This document shows, one piece after another, positions 23,101 through 35,995 of a DNA stretch of 64,000 nucleotides (positions are counted from its first letter, which is position 1; each line of letters starts with the position of its first letter). The position numbers and the translations under genes are program-made. The stretch comes from Welwitschia mirabilis. Lineage: Eukaryota > Gnetophyta > Gnetopsida > Welwitschiales. The notes under the pieces were generated by a model. It searched no databases. It worked only from the letters and a program-made list of their open reading frames with translations, and had not been told where the DNA came from. The stretch is taken from assembly GCA_051453625.1 (NCBI GenBank), contig JBOZIK010000001.1:71080082-71144081 (forward strand), in the 5' to 3' direction.

Positions 23101-24127
23101 ATGCTTTCACTACCTTGAATGTCCCAATTCCCCTAGAATGGATCCTCTTAGGTTTTTAAGGTTTGTAATCAACAGTTAAAAAGATCTTTCCTAAGAGGTA
23201 GAAAAAGTAGTATGAGGTCTTAATGTTACTACTACATCCTACTAGGTTTTTGCAACATTGGCACTAAGAAGTCATAAGGCTTGAAATAATAAATAGTGTG
23301 TTAATTATGCACTGAGCTAGAAAAACTTGAAAACTAGTTTTCTTCAAACTAAGTTAGATCATTTTGCTCTATTCTAATCTACTCTATTCTAGGCTAACCT
23401 ACTATGGTCTACTCCAATTTACTTAATATATTTTAAGTTTTACTAAAAGGTACTTCTTATAAATGAAAATTTTAGCTTCTAAGCCTAATATGAAAAATAT
23501 CCTACTCTTGATTGTGATCTAAACTGAACTAAAACCTTACAACTTGAAAAACCTACTATAAATCCTTTATATCTAGAAAGGGCCTAGACTAGCTAGCACT
23601 AGCATGTTGAAGATGCACTGCTACTGTTTCCTTTGAGGAAATGCATGATAAATGCCATTTTTGGTTGTAAAGTCCACTCCTTAAACTTGCAAATCCTAAA
23701 CCTTAGTAGATCTCTTTTACTACTTCTCTTTTAAGAATTACCTTCTAGAGATAGTAGGTTCTTATCTTACTATTATAACCATAAATTTGATTTATTTCAT
23801 GTAATGCAATTGATGTAATATAGAAAAATGTTGTGATATGGTTAAAAAAAAAAAAGAAAGAAAAAAAAAGTACTAACTAAATTGATTACTTCAAAAGTAT
23901 AACATGGATTAAACACCAAAATCATTAATCAAATAACACAACTAGATCTATTCATAATTTCACATATTTCATGTTTCAAAAGAAAGACATCATTTTCATG
24001 CTAATAATACCAATATAACTAAGTGAATATTAAGATAAAATTATTTATCAATTATAATACTAATATTTTTTAAATATTTTAGTATAATATAACCATGAAA
24101 AATGTGTAGATTATTTATTCAATCAAA
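23101..24127. other. Stretch between LINE 5' end and gap
   Basis: No long open frame. Contains a run of near-repeats of TCTA(C/T)TCTA (about 23,370-23,410) and an A-rich tract (23,844-23,869). It should hold the LINE 5' end and its junction with the 3' part of gypsy E, but I cannot place either boundary. Confidence 0.4.
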
Positions 24128-24871
24128 NNNNNNNNNNNNNNNNNNNNNNNNNNNNNNNNNNNNNNNNNNNNNNNNNNNNNNNNNNNNNNNNNNNNNNNNN
24201 NNNNNNNNNNNNNNNNNNNNNNNNNNNNNNNNNNNNNNNNNNNNNNNNNNNNNNNNNNNNNNNNNNNNNNNNNNNNNNNNNNNNNNNNNNNNNNNNNNNN
24301 NNNNNNNNNNNNNNNNNNNNNNNNNNNNNNNNNNNNNNNNNNNNNNNNNNNNNNNNNNNNNNNNNNNNNNNNNNNNNNNNNNNNNNNNNNNNNNNNNNNN
24401 NNNNNNNNNNNNNNNNNNNNNNNNNNNNNNNNNNNNNNNNNNNNNNNNNNNNNNNNNNNNNNNNNNNNNNNNNNNNNNNNNNNNNNNNNNNNNNNNNNNN
24501 NNNNNNNNNNNNNNNNNNNNNNNNNNNNNNNNNNNNNNNNNNNNNNNNNNNNNNNNNNNNNNNNNNNNNNNNNNNNNNNNNNNNNNNNNNNNNNNNNNNN
24601 NNNNNNNNNNNNNNNNNNNNNNNNNNNNNNNNNNNNNNNNNNNNNNNNNNNNNNNNNNNNNNNNNNNNNNNNNNNNNNNNNNNNNNNNNNNNNNNNNNNN
24701 NNNNNNNNNNNNNNNNNNNNNNNNNNNNNNNNNNNNNNNNNNNNNNNNNNNNNNNNNNNNNNNNNNNNNNNNNNNNNNNNNNNNNNNNNNNNNNNNNNNN
24801 NNNNNNNNNNNNNNNNNNNNNNNNNNNNNNNNNNNNNNNNNNNNNNNNNNNNNNNNNNNNNNNNNNNNNNN
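24128..24871. other. Assembly gap (744 N)
   Basis: Separates the end of gypsy E integrase from the LINE flank. It could hold the rest of E pol. Confidence 0.99.
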
Positions 24872-25760
24872 TTTATGTACATAACTCTTTTTTAAATGTT
24901 CTCTTCATTATTAAGGTTAACTTTTTGTATAATTTTCCATTATTTATATTAAATCTCCACTAGTGAAAAATACTATTTTCCATAAACTAAATAATAAGGA
25001 GTATAATCTAATGAGTTATTTTAGATGATTATATAAGCACATAAAGCATCATTTAGTTTTTTATACCAATATATATAGTTAGAATTTATTTTTTAAATGA
25101 TTTTTTTTAAAATTTTATGATTGTAATTCTTAACATGATCATTCTTTTGATGACTTCATTATTTTTCTCATTGGTTAACTAATAAAATTGGTTTCTTGGT
25201 CATTAAAGAGGACTCATGGATGATCAAAATGTTGCAAAATGAATTCTCAAAATAAGTGATAATAACTTTGATATCATTTATTGTTGTAGCTTAAGCTTCA
25301 AAACATTTTGTAATGTAATTGACATAAACTAGTATATAATGATAATCATTTGATTTAGGAAAAGGTCAATAAGATCAATTTCCCATATACACAAAAGTTT
25401 ACATTCAAGGGTTATGTTTATTAGGATTCATCTCTTTTAGAAATTCCTACTAATTATTAATAATGGTTATAATTTAAAACATAATCATATAAATCTTTAA
25501 ACATAGTCAGCTAATACAATCCACTTTATAAGATTTGTGAGTAGTTTTATCCCCATTAAAGTATTTTGAATAGCTACTATTATGGCATAATCTTAAGAAC
25601 TTAGATTGTTTTCATTTAGGAATACATCTATGTGTAATTTTATCTTTATTAATTCAATATAAAAGGGACTTTTTCAAATGTGATTCTTACTTTATTTCCA
25701 AAATAATTACTCACATTCCCTTGACCAATTATGTGGGATTTATAACATGGATATTACTGG
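24872..25760 (-). pseudogene. Gypsy E integrase
   Basis: Minus-strand reading with shifts: KTTHKSYKVDCISWLCLKIY (about 25,500-25,560) fits the zinc-binding HHCC region just before the core (KTT.KIL..GFYWP.LFKD), then LCIWEIDLIDLF (about 25,358-25,393; D.WGIDFMGPF with the first catalytic Asp), and ILRIHFATF then SSMSPL (about 25,200-25,250; FL..NIF.RFG.P). The order and spacing match Athila/Tat-type integrases. The rest is lost in the gap. Heavily mutated. Confidence 0.7.
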
Positions 25761-26400
25761 CATATCAAGGGTTTCTATTATGGGGATTAGTGTAGATTGA
25801 AAATAATATTTCACCTAGGAATTTATCATCAAAGGCATTTTTAGTATGACATTCCTTAGTATTTCTAAATGGAAGAGATGATCTACTACTACATTATCAT
25901 GGCCCATTTTATCTTAAATGTTTAAATCAAATTCTTACATTAATAGACATTAATGCATAATTCAAACATTATGAATTTACTTAGTCAGTAGGAATTTAAT
26001 AGTTGAGTGGTATGTACAAACTTGAGTTTTAAAACCTATAAGGTAGCATTAAAACTTATTGAGTGTACTTACAATGACAAGCATCTATTTTTTTTATTTT
26101 ATATAATTGCATTGCATTAAGTTAATATTTTTTAATATGTAGTAAATAACATATGGCTTATAGTTAATATGCTATCCTAAAATAGAGCCTATATCCATGT
26201 TACGAGCATCACATAAGATCAAAAGGATAATTCCACTTGGATGCACTAACAACTAGTATTGTGATAAATTTTTCCTTTAAAAACATTAAATGATACTTCA
26301 CAAGAATCATTCCAAATAAAAATCTTATCTTTTTTTAGTAATTTATATAGGGGTTTTATATTCTTGAAAAATTCTTAATGAATCTTTAATAATATTTACC
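25761..26400 (-). pseudogene. Gypsy E RNase H region (decayed)
   Basis: Lies between the RT and integrase, where RNase H belongs. Only short fragments can be read and the domain is assigned by position. Confidence 0.4.
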
Positions 26401-26970
26401 CTATCATAAGAAAACTCTTAATTTTTTAACACTTGTTAGAGTTGGCAATGATATAATAATTTGAAATTTCTTAGGATTGATAATTTTTTAACATGTCCTA
26501 AAATGAATTCATTTCTTTTCATTAAATGACTTTTCTCCTCATTTATTGTTAAATCTTTTTTAATACATCATGATAATAATTTATGAAGTTTATCAATATT
26601 TTATTCAAAGGTATCATAATATATTAGAAAATCACCCATAAAAATTTTTATGACTTCTTCAAGCATGTTAGAAAAAATCAACATAATGATCCATTAAAAA
26701 GTTGCAAGTGCATTACATAGTTCAAAAGGTACTCAACAATGAGCAAAAGTTCTAAATAATGAAGTGAATGTTGTTTTATATCGATCCTAAAGGTGATGGC
26801 AATCTAACTGTAATGCCTAAAACCATCTAAAAAGTAATAGTATTGGTGCCTAACAAGCTTTTTTAGAATTTCATTGATGTATGACTTGGGGAGGTAATCT
26901 TTATTTCTATGTTTATTAGATTTCCTGAAATCAATGAAAACTCATCATTTATTAATTTTCTTAGAAATAA
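26400..26970 (-). pseudogene. Gypsy E reverse transcriptase
   Basis: Minus-strand reading: a DGF start (about 26,815), GTFAHC then VPFELCNALATF (about 26,695-26,750; matches GTFAYRRMPFGLCNAPATFQ), MLEEVIKIFMGDFLIYYDTF (about 26,610-26,670), INEEKSHLMKRNEFILGH (about 26,500-26,550; matches NWEKCHFMV.EGIVLGH). These are the hallmark boxes of Athila-clade RT. The catalytic FMDD box reads FMGD at 26,630-26,644, so a metal-binding Asp is lost. Frames shift several times. Confidence 0.85.
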
Positions 26971-27550
26971 CTATAATTGGAATTATGCACACACTATCTT
27001 ATATGGGACAAGTGATTATTTCTTTTTAAAACTTATGAGATTCATCTTTAACTATCTTTTATAATGATGGATTTAAATGGTAAGGGGGTTGCCAAATTTC
27101 TTTCACATTTTCTTCCATGTAAATATTGTGCATGATTAATGTGAGTGAACTTTCTTTTTGAATATCACTGTGGGACTAGGAAAAAGCTTTCATATTTCCC
27201 TTAAGTGTTTAAATTAGCTTAATCTTATGTTCTAGGTTTAGATCATTACTATAATAAAAGGTTTAATTTTTTTCATTCAAGAAGATGTATTTCAAAGTTG
27301 ATGGTAAGTTCTTAAGTTCAAATATTTCTAAAACCTCATTTATTTGGTGATGTATTGACTACATTATGGTCCAAAGAGTAATGCTTCATCTATAGTCACA
27401 ATATAAGTATGTTATTTATTTATTTAATAGATGTTCTTATTCATTGTTTATAATTAGTGAAAAAGGGTCAAAAAGTGCTTATGCTAAAGTACCCATAAAT
27501 ATTAATTCTTCTTTGCTTTTTCATTCTTATTTAAGTTTTATTAGATTGAA
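26971..27550 (-). pseudogene. Gypsy E protease-RT linker
   Basis: No named domain; decayed sequence between the protease and RT segments. Kept as part of the pol reading by position. Confidence 0.35.
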
Positions 27551-27990
27551 TATTGTTCATGTTGATTTTGAGAGTGATAAAGTAAGTTGAACAAACCCAA
27601 TGAAACACTGTATTATTACATCTGTAGTGGCCAACCAAGGTATTCCTAAAATGATTAGAAATAACATTTTAGTAATTTTTAGAATCAAAACGTATATAAG
27701 ATAAAGTCCTTAACTAAATTACACTAATAAATTTTAAATGATTCCTAATGAATTGGTTATTAAACCACAAAATAATGATACCATCTAATTAATATTCAAA
27801 AATTTCATTAGGCATAATATTTTAAAAAAATATGGAGGAATGACATTAACACATGCATCTAAATCAAGTAATGCATGGGATACATTTTTCTTGATTAATA
27901 ATACTATAATAGTAAGAGATTCTAGGTCTCGATGTTTAGGTGGCATTCTTGTATTTGTCATTTGTGTAGTATTTTCAACTAAATGAACTT
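27551..27990 (-). pseudogene. Gypsy E protease
   Basis: IILGIPWLATTDVIIQCFIG (about 27,590-27,650) matches the ILGRPFLAT..A.IDV..G box at the end of the Athila protease. Upstream hydrophobic residues (LIYVLILKI) fit the preceding ADF.VLD strand. The catalytic DTG-like site is not clearly readable. Confidence 0.6.
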
Positions 27991-30100
27991 ATCTAGGGAT
28001 GAATTTTCTTTTATTTTTGAATAATAAAACTTTTATACATTTAGAATATAAAGGGTTCTCCTTTAAAGGTTAAATTATATGGATTCTAAGTTCTACCTCT
28101 CTAACTATCTTATTTAGTTATCCATCCTTAATAAGATCTTTGTTTAATTATCTAAGAAATGGTGGTCTAGTTGCTAGCTTACTTAAAAGCACAAAAGTAT
28201 GAATAGATTATATCTTATTACATTCATTTATTGGTGTATTTTTCCTTATCTATTTTTGTCTTGTTATAATGCTTGCTTTACTTATTTGAGCTCATTTGCA
28301 TTGTTTATAAGTTTTTTTCACTTCTTGTCATTATTAATGCTAGATATTCATAAGATTCACTAGTAGAATTTTACTCTTCTTATGAAGGGAGGCTTGATTT
28401 ATGTTTATGAACAAAATCAATAAGCACGATTTTCATGTTTCTAACATTCATAAAATCCATTTGTATTCAATGATCTAATTCATGGTTTGTTACTAGTAAA
28501 ATCATTTAAATAAAATATTACCATTATTACTTTGATATGGACTTGTTTGAGATTGAGACCTACATGCATGTTATGGTTATGATGGTCTTTATTGGTAGTT
28601 AAGGTATCCTTATTATTGCGATCTTTAGTTGTTAGAATGACATAGTTAAGGTGAAGAAACTAAAGTTAATGAATTAGAAGAAGTATTACTTTGGAACATT
28701 ATTATCATTTCCTTTACTGTATTAGGCACATACTATTAAGCTTCATAAGTTTAAGTTTGATAACTGGTTTGCTCATAAAGAACACATAATTATAGATTCT
28801 TAGATGTTCTTGAATGTGAACTCATGTCATTACATTGGACTTGAAGTACATTAGTCTGTGTTTGTTACTATGGGGTAGATTGTGATGACATCACATATTA
28901 TATTACTATAGTAGATCTTTATATATATATGCTATACTAGGTGATTGAGATTATTGAATAGCCATAGCACTCATGATTTTCTATGTCATTTGCTTCATTG
29001 TATTGACCATAATAGATTTTTCATTTTCTTCATTTTCTTTACCATAACAGATTTTTCTTAGGTAAAATATACTTGTTTGTTTTGTCTTAGTAACCATTTC
29101 TTACTTTGATTAACTAGCCCATCTAAAATCTTAAAGTATTTCTTAAGTGTTCTTTTTGTATTATTTCCTCCCATTACAAAATACACATGTTGCTTCACAT
29201 ATTTGCCTATCCCCTAATGAAAATTTATAGTTATTAGTGGAATTAGAATCCATAGTGAGGATTCTATTAATAAAGTTTATAAAAATGTTGATATGCTTCC
29301 TCATAGTATTCTTTCTTCTTTTATTAAAATCTCATTAGTTGTTTTCTTAAGTTACATAACTTATGATTAGAAAGGAATTTTGTGATGAAGGAGTTCTTAG
29401 ATTATTTCCATGATTGAATTAGAATTTATAGGATTTACAGCAAAAAATGTATCTTATCTTTTAATGTATCTCTAAATTCAATTATATTTCCCTTTTTTGC
29501 AATTATTGGTGCTAGAAGTCCTAACATATTTTCAAATTCTACTAAATATGTTATGGGTTTCTCAATGTTTATTGCATGGAGTGAAGTAACAATTACATGT
29601 TTCTCACTTCTACGTTTAGTCTTATGGGTAAAACTAGTGGTCCATCATGACTTTGTCCATATTTAAAGTTTAAATTGTTAAGTATTTTTCCTAGTTAAGC
29701 TATATTTAAAAGATTTTATGTATTGTAAAATTTAAAGTTTCCAATTTAATTTTGTTGTAAGGGTGCTTCTCGAATTAAGTGTAGTTGTAAGTAAATAACT
29801 ATAGATTCTTATTCTAATTTTTATTATGGCATTGGTATAATATCATACAAAGGATTTTGTTAGGGAATTATAGTAGAATTAAAATTTTATCCTCTTATAG
29901 ATGTGGTTAAAACATTTGTTTTTAATGTATTAAGTAACTAACTAAAACTAAAGAGAGGCATTCAATTAGAAAATGTGGAATCTAACTTTGGATCAGGATT
30001 ATAGCAAATGTTTTTTTAATAGAACTTAGGGATAGTGAAAAGCTTATACTTTAATTTAGATTAGTCAAAGTAGAATATTAATTGATTTCTAATTTGAGTA
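27991..30100 (-). pseudogene. Gypsy E gag
   Basis: Minus reading near 29,300-29,410 gives QSWK, KNSFITKFLSNHKLCNLRKQ and YYEEAYQHFYKLY followed by NPHYGF. This fits the Athila gag core (W..L...F..KF.P..K...LR..I..F.Q...E...E.WERF..LL..CPHHG). The C-terminal part up to the protease is decayed; stops are frequent. Confidence 0.65.
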
Positions 30101-31944
30101 AGGTATTTACATTTTCTACTATGTATTTGGTTCATGTTTTTAGTTATATAAGGCTTGTTATCAACTCTCGTGAAACTATTAAATGTTCTTGTTTATATTA
30201 TTTAGCATGATACTTATGATTAGTACATCTATTATGTTTGAATTGATTGGACTTCTTCTTATTTTATCTTGAGCACAAACTAGTTGAAAACTTAATATTG
30301 GTGGACTTCCATTATTCGTATTTACTTTTTCAAGATGGATTGATAAGGTATGTATAATTTTATTAAATAGCTACAATCTCCTAGTTCAAATTTATTACAT
30401 TCTAATACATAGGAAGGTCCTTGAGGTGGGTATGTAATAGTTCCCTCTACAACTATAGTTTTATTGAAATACTCAAAGTGTTCTATTACATCTTCAAAAG
30501 TGAAGAAGAGCCTCTTGACTTCTATGTTTATATTATGCCTTTTTCACCTCTTGATTAGTTGAAACAATATCCCTATATCTTAATTTTATCTAACTCAAGT
30601 AGGAATTAGAAGATGATTTTCACTTAGATTTAAGGGAGGTCCTATTTCTTTTTCAAAGATAAGAGAATTAAAAATTATAAGTTAATATTCTTTACACCAC
30701 TTATAAACTCCTTTATTGGATTCTACTCTATGGTAAGATCTTATTTGGATTATGTGTTCTAGGTTCTAATTGATATTTAATCTTATCTTCTTATTTAAGT
30801 TCTGGTTGTTAAAAAATCATAGGTTTAATGACTAGATCTTCTAGTGTTAGTGTTACTTTTTTAATTGTGGTAAGTTAGGGATCTATATAAATTAAAAATG
30901 CAAAAATTAGATCTTTATTACACATTGTTTACTTATTACGATTGCTTTGAATTTTAAACATGTATAACAATTTTAACATGAAAGAGAATTCACGACAAAT
31001 GCATAGATAATATCAATCAAACATAGTATTATATGAAGAATTTTTCTTTTATATCTATCATAAATTATAGTAAATATTTTATGAAAGGTAAACTATATAT
31101 GTTCTAGATAAGAGATGATTTTTTGAATAATTCACAAAATTTGGATATAGTTATATGAATCCTAATGTTTGATGCAATCTTCTTCCATAATCTTCAAGTT
31201 TCCTTTTGTCTAAGATCTATTGATTTCTTGATAAGTACCTCTCAGCAAAAAGAAAACAATGTATTATAAAATTTTTAAAAATGAACTACTTCTTTAATGA
31301 TTAAAAAAATAAATGCAAGAATGATATTTATAAAATTAGGAAAGAAGGATAAACAAAAACTTGTAGCATCAATGAAAATAGAAGAAAAAAATATAATTAC
31401 AAAATTTAAAGAAAATGATTCAAAGATGAAAATAAAATAAATAAAAATAAAAGAAAAGAATAATGCATAAGAGAAAAGTATAAAAAATATAACTAAAAGA
31501 GTAGTACAAAATTCAAGAAAAGGATTCAAAAATGAAAATTCAAAAACTTGAAAATAAAAAGAAATTACTCAACCTATTTCAAGATCTTAAATCATCAATG
31601 TTCCTTTGGAAACTATGCTAAAAATTAACAAGTGGTAAAAACCTAACTAAGAAAATCATTACTAGTTTAATGACATCCTAAGAAGCTTTTAGGTGCATAG
31701 TCAAAGTAATAGAAATAAGGCTTGAGTTATCACATGTATCTAATTGATTTTTCTAAATAATAAATAAAAATAACTTAAATTATGATAAAATATCATTGTT
31801 AAAAAAATAATTGACTTCAAAATTCATATGCAAAGAAAAAGAAAATTGAAAAAAATCCATTCTATAATGCTATTAATCTATTACCTTATTAATTATGTAC
31901 TTAAATAAAATTGAACTTCCTACAACTTGGTTTTTTAATGAATT
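30101..31944 (-). other. Gypsy E gag start and 5' leader
   Basis: No domain readable. The minus-strand open frame at 31,275-31,529 is a low-complexity product of A-rich sequence (Phe/Ile-rich). At 31,917-31,931 the minus strand reads CCAAGTTGTAGGAAG, which resembles the second half of the Asp-tRNA-type primer site used by Athila elements (GTTGCCGGGGA); this is a weak match. Confidence 0.4.
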
Positions 31945-32485
31945 TATGAATGGCTCACATATCTCAAAATAAAAGAAAGATAATAATTTATACTAGCAAT
32001 TGCTTCACCGCCAACCAAACAAAAAACTAGTTACATGCATAAAAAAATGATATAGAGATGAACAATACTAAAATAAAAAGTATGGAGGATGGAACAAAAT
32101 TAATTTATATGTTCAAATAACAACTCTTGTACTTGCATTAATTTATAATAAAGAAATATAATGGAAACAAAATAAAAATAAAAGAAACTAAGCTAAAGGG
32201 CCTAGTATAAACACATTTTGATAGCATTTAAGCAAGGAATATTAAATGAACCACATATTATGAAATCAAATTTGTAGAGTAAAATGGAAGTAAATGAAGA
32301 ATTAAATGAAAATTTTCAAGTAAATTATACAATTCAAAACCCTTTTTATAATGTAAAGGGTTGCATTTATAATGTACTTCGATGAAAATTTTTGGAAAAA
32401 TTACAATATAATTTGTGTCATTTTTTAAAACTTGTATGACATTCATCTCATCACCTATCACTAGTATGCACTAAATCTTTAATAT
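31945..32485 (-). repeat. E-type gypsy LTR, left piece (5' LTR)
   Basis: Aligns with 1,523-2,095 of the other copy with one internal deletion of roughly 80 bp near 32,420. It ends where copia B starts. The remainder of the LTR is at 47,398-47,964. Confidence 0.65.
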
Positions 32486-33635
32486 GTATCATTGATATAT
32501 GGGGTGAATAGGGTGTTTATTAAAAAATAAGCATTTATCTCACATGAATTATTAAATCTAAATTTTACTTAAGTGAATGAATCAAAATAAATTAAAAACC
32601 AAAAGCAAGGAAAATAAATAAACAAGTAGAAAGTGTGCACTAGGGATTAGTGGTTTGACAATTCTTGTCTCCTCCACTCTCAGGAGGTAACGATGTACTC
32701 TTAACCTTTTAGTTTTCTTAGAACACCCTTCTTCAAGAACTGCTTATAATGCCATTTACTAAGGGTCATTTACAACATCCTTCTCTCAAGGGTAAGCTTG
32801 CTCAATCCAATGAGCACTCACAAGAAATTAATCAAATAGAAGGCCTGATGATTTGTATACCTTTCATGCACAATACCTCAGCATGTAATATAATAATCTC
32901 TTAATAAGATGATATAATGTAGGATAAAAAAGAGAAGATGAAGCTTTCTTTTTCAGATATATTATACACAGGCTAGTTCTGTATTCATATGGTTCTAATC
33001 ACCACATTTTATATAAGGACAAGAATATAACTATTGAAGTCTGTCTTGATAAGTAAGATGCATAGGAAATGGTGTTGCAGACTAACAAGTCACTATTTCT
33101 ATATTAGAAAAATGTGTTGGGTAGGCCAATAAATATGTAGTTCTGCTTTAATGTTCATCTAATCAGACATTCGTATTAGGCTAGATGTCCCACATTTTTG
33201 ACTTAGGAACTTCTTAGAAATCCCATATTAAGGCTCAAACATCCCATATTAAGGGTCAAATATCCCATCTACTTTTTAGCAATCTTACATAAAATCTTGG
33301 ATGTCTCGCTTAGGAATTTTGACATCCCAACCCTGTCTCAGTTTTTTACTTACATATTTTGGACATTCCACCAAAAATTTGGGACATCTTAAGTTTGGAA
33401 TCTTCCATCAAAGATCCCGGTGGAAGCTAGGATGTTCCAGCAAATATCTTGGACATCCTAGATCCTATTCAACTTATTTCTAGATGTAGCTTTTGACTTG
33501 ATAAAACTTGGATCCTTTTGATGAGTGGATCATGAGAGATAACAAGGATCTTCTCTTCAACTTTGATCTTATGAGTGGGTTAGATACTTTATCTTATTCA
33601 TCATTGAAAATCCTCATTTGTTTACTCTAGTAATA
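32486..33635 (-). repeat. Copia B 3' LTR
   Basis: About 1,150 bp, aligned to 45,518-47,397. Carries many copies of a GACATCCCA/GGACATCC motif between 33,160 and 33,470. The plus-strand open frame at 33,301-33,483 is within it and is not a gene. Exact left end is uncertain by some bases. Confidence 0.85.
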
Positions 33636-33656
33636 TCCCCTTTTCAATGATGATAA
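33636..33656 (-). promoter_or_regulatory. Copia B polypurine tract
   Basis: Minus strand reads ATCATTGAAAAGGGGA, then TATTACTAGAG at the LTR start. Same layout as in copia A. Confidence 0.75.
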
Positions 33657-34399
33657 CCTTTAAAGTGTAATGTGAAGAAGATAATTATAAGTTGATGGCT
33701 TGTTTGCTTTGCTCCTTCTAAATTTATGCCCTCTTAAGTGTAACTCACATTCAAGTTTAATAAGCATAAGATTCGATTTTTTTCATAATGCTATTTATGA
33801 TTTTTATGTCATGGATATCCTATAATACAAATTTAATACATAAAACTTCTATACTGCAACCCTATATTAGCTAATATGCATATTCTTCCCCTTTGTCATC
33901 ATTGAAAAACATTAAAGGCTACAAAATAAAACATCAGATACTAGTTAAGAAATCATTAAGTGAAGACATGAATAAAACTTTATATTATGACAAAAGAAGA
34001 TGGAATACAATCCATGCACTAAAATTCATTTAATAATATCTAAATAACTGAGCATAACACAAGTTTATTGACATAATTACATAAGGTAATAAGAATGTAG
34101 AAATAGATAGCAAAAAGAGACAAGATAAAAAGAAGGTTTGCTAAGTGAGTTAAACATACTTTTGATGATTTCCAATTTAGGATTAAATATATCTTAAGGA
34201 TATAGATCACATTTTATAGGGACATGTCCTAATGGTTGGATTCCTTCTTAGATATACAAATTAATGCTTACTTAATGCTTTTGTCTTTATTCCTCTATGA
34301 TCAGATCTTATAATCTTGTTAATGGATCCTTTTTTATTTTGAAGCAAGGAGTTCTTCCTAACCCATTTCCAATTGCTTCTCATTTTATGATGCTTATAA
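33657..34399 (-). other. Copia B 3' untranslated region
   Basis: AT-rich, no gene. Pol is missing between gag and this region. Confidence 0.5.
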
Positions 34400-35989
34400 T
34401 AATTAGCTAGAATTTTGTTTTAAACCTAAAATTATTATTACAATCAAAATATATAGCTTTTTTGTATGGACATGAAAATTATATGTGTCTATGTTTTTAA
34501 CAGTAAAAACAATTGAGGCTATCCTTTCCAAAAGAATGATATCTAGTACTTGGATTAACAAAGTTAAGAATAGAAGATATACCAAAATAGCTTCCAGTAC
34601 CTAATTTGTCAAATTTTATTTCATCTAGTTCAAACAATTTGTTGAGATTCTCTCTTCCATTAGCTAGTCACTCAGTCATTATCTTTGCACCCTCTAATTT
34701 TTGAAAAATATACACAATCTTGTTATTAGTAATATTTAGCTTAGATTCAAGATTGGCTACCTGTTTCCTCAAAGATACATTTTTCTTACCAAGTATAATT
34801 CTATGCTCATATAAACTCTCATAGGATTTATTTAGTTCATTCTCTTCAAGATCAAAATCAATACATTATTCAAAATTAAATTTAGAACATACCTCATCTT
34901 TTTCTTCTACTATTATAATAAAGCCAAAGTCTAATGAATCTGTTACTTTATTTTTCATGAATACTAGTCCAAAAGTTAAGAGCTTCCTCATTATTACTTA
35001 ATTTAATATCTTCATCATAGTTTCATGTGATTATTAAAATATTTTCCCCCTAATTGTGAGATTCTTTTCCTTATTCTTATTAGCACACTCTAACACAATA
35101 TGACCAAACCCCTTGCATTTAGAACATTGTAAAGAATCAGATGAATTCTTATCTTTATTGCTACTATATTTGGAGGCCTTGTTTGATAATTTATCTTCCT
35201 TCTTCTTATAGAGGAACGTTTTAAAATTCTTAACTAAGATAGGTAGATCATCATCTTCCAAATCCTCACTATATTGATTATTTTCTTCATCCCGAGAATA
35301 GGCTTTTAAGAGAATATTTGTTCTTTTAAGAGGATCCTCTTCTATTTGTAAGAAAGCTTCATATGCCATAAGAGATCATCTAAGCTCTTATATCGGATTC
35401 TATCAATATTCTTATTTTCCTCTATGGCTATAACTTTAGGCTTAAATATCTTGGTGAGGCTTCTAAGTATTTTTCGAATCACTCTATTTTTAGGGACTAC
35501 ATCTCTAAATTCCCGTATGGCATTAACAATGTCATTGATCTTACTAGTGTACTCAGCTATGAACTCTAATTCTTCCATCTTGATGTTCTCAAAATTTATT
35601 GTTAGCATCTAAAGCTTTGCATTTTTCACAAGGCTTATTTCTTTATGAGTTATCTTTAGAGTCTCCTAAATCTCTTATGTGGTTGAGCATTAGACCATTT
35701 TGTTATGTTAATATAGAGATAAAGCACATATTAGAACATTCATAGCCTTGGTGTTTAACTAGGTAAGCTTTTGGTGATTGGAATTCCATTCACCTTTAGG
35801 TTTGAATACCAAATTGTCATTAACCTTCTTAGTAGATGGAACATACCCAAATTCTACTATATTTCAAATATCACAATCTAGTGATTGCAAGAATATGGCC
35901 ATTTTGGTTTTCCAATATGCATAGTTTGATCTGGAAAATAGAGGTGGTCTTGAGATACACTATTCTTTAGCATAACTTGTGGATGCCAT
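34400..35989 (-). pseudogene. Copia B gag
   Basis: ATG at 35,987-35,989; MASTSYAKE then RPPLFSRSNYAYWKTKMAIF (about 35,905-35,965) is the gag N-terminal box. Two long open blocks follow: 35,608-35,342 (UBN2-type core, KILRSLTKIFKPKVIAIEE) and 35,369-35,034 with an intact CCHC knuckle CSKCKGFGHIVLEC (about 35,085-35,127). A Glu/Asp-rich stretch (YSEDLEDDDLPIL) precedes the knuckle, and a Lys-rich one lies beside it. Near 34,600 KFDKLGTGSYFGIS matches the downstream KLDK.GLGY box, and a second knuckle remnant, CFYC..K, lies near 34,500. Best preserved gag in the window, but with stops and a frameshift between the blocks. Confidence 0.85.
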
Positions 35990-35995
35990 CTAGGG

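Noticed and set aside
31275-31529. 84-codon Phe/Ile-rich frame as a membrane protein
   Set aside because: A-rich leader DNA read on the other strand yields such frames by chance; low complexity.
33301-33483. Plus-strand frame of 60 codons
   Set aside because: Falls within the copia B LTR motif array and is broken in the partner LTR.
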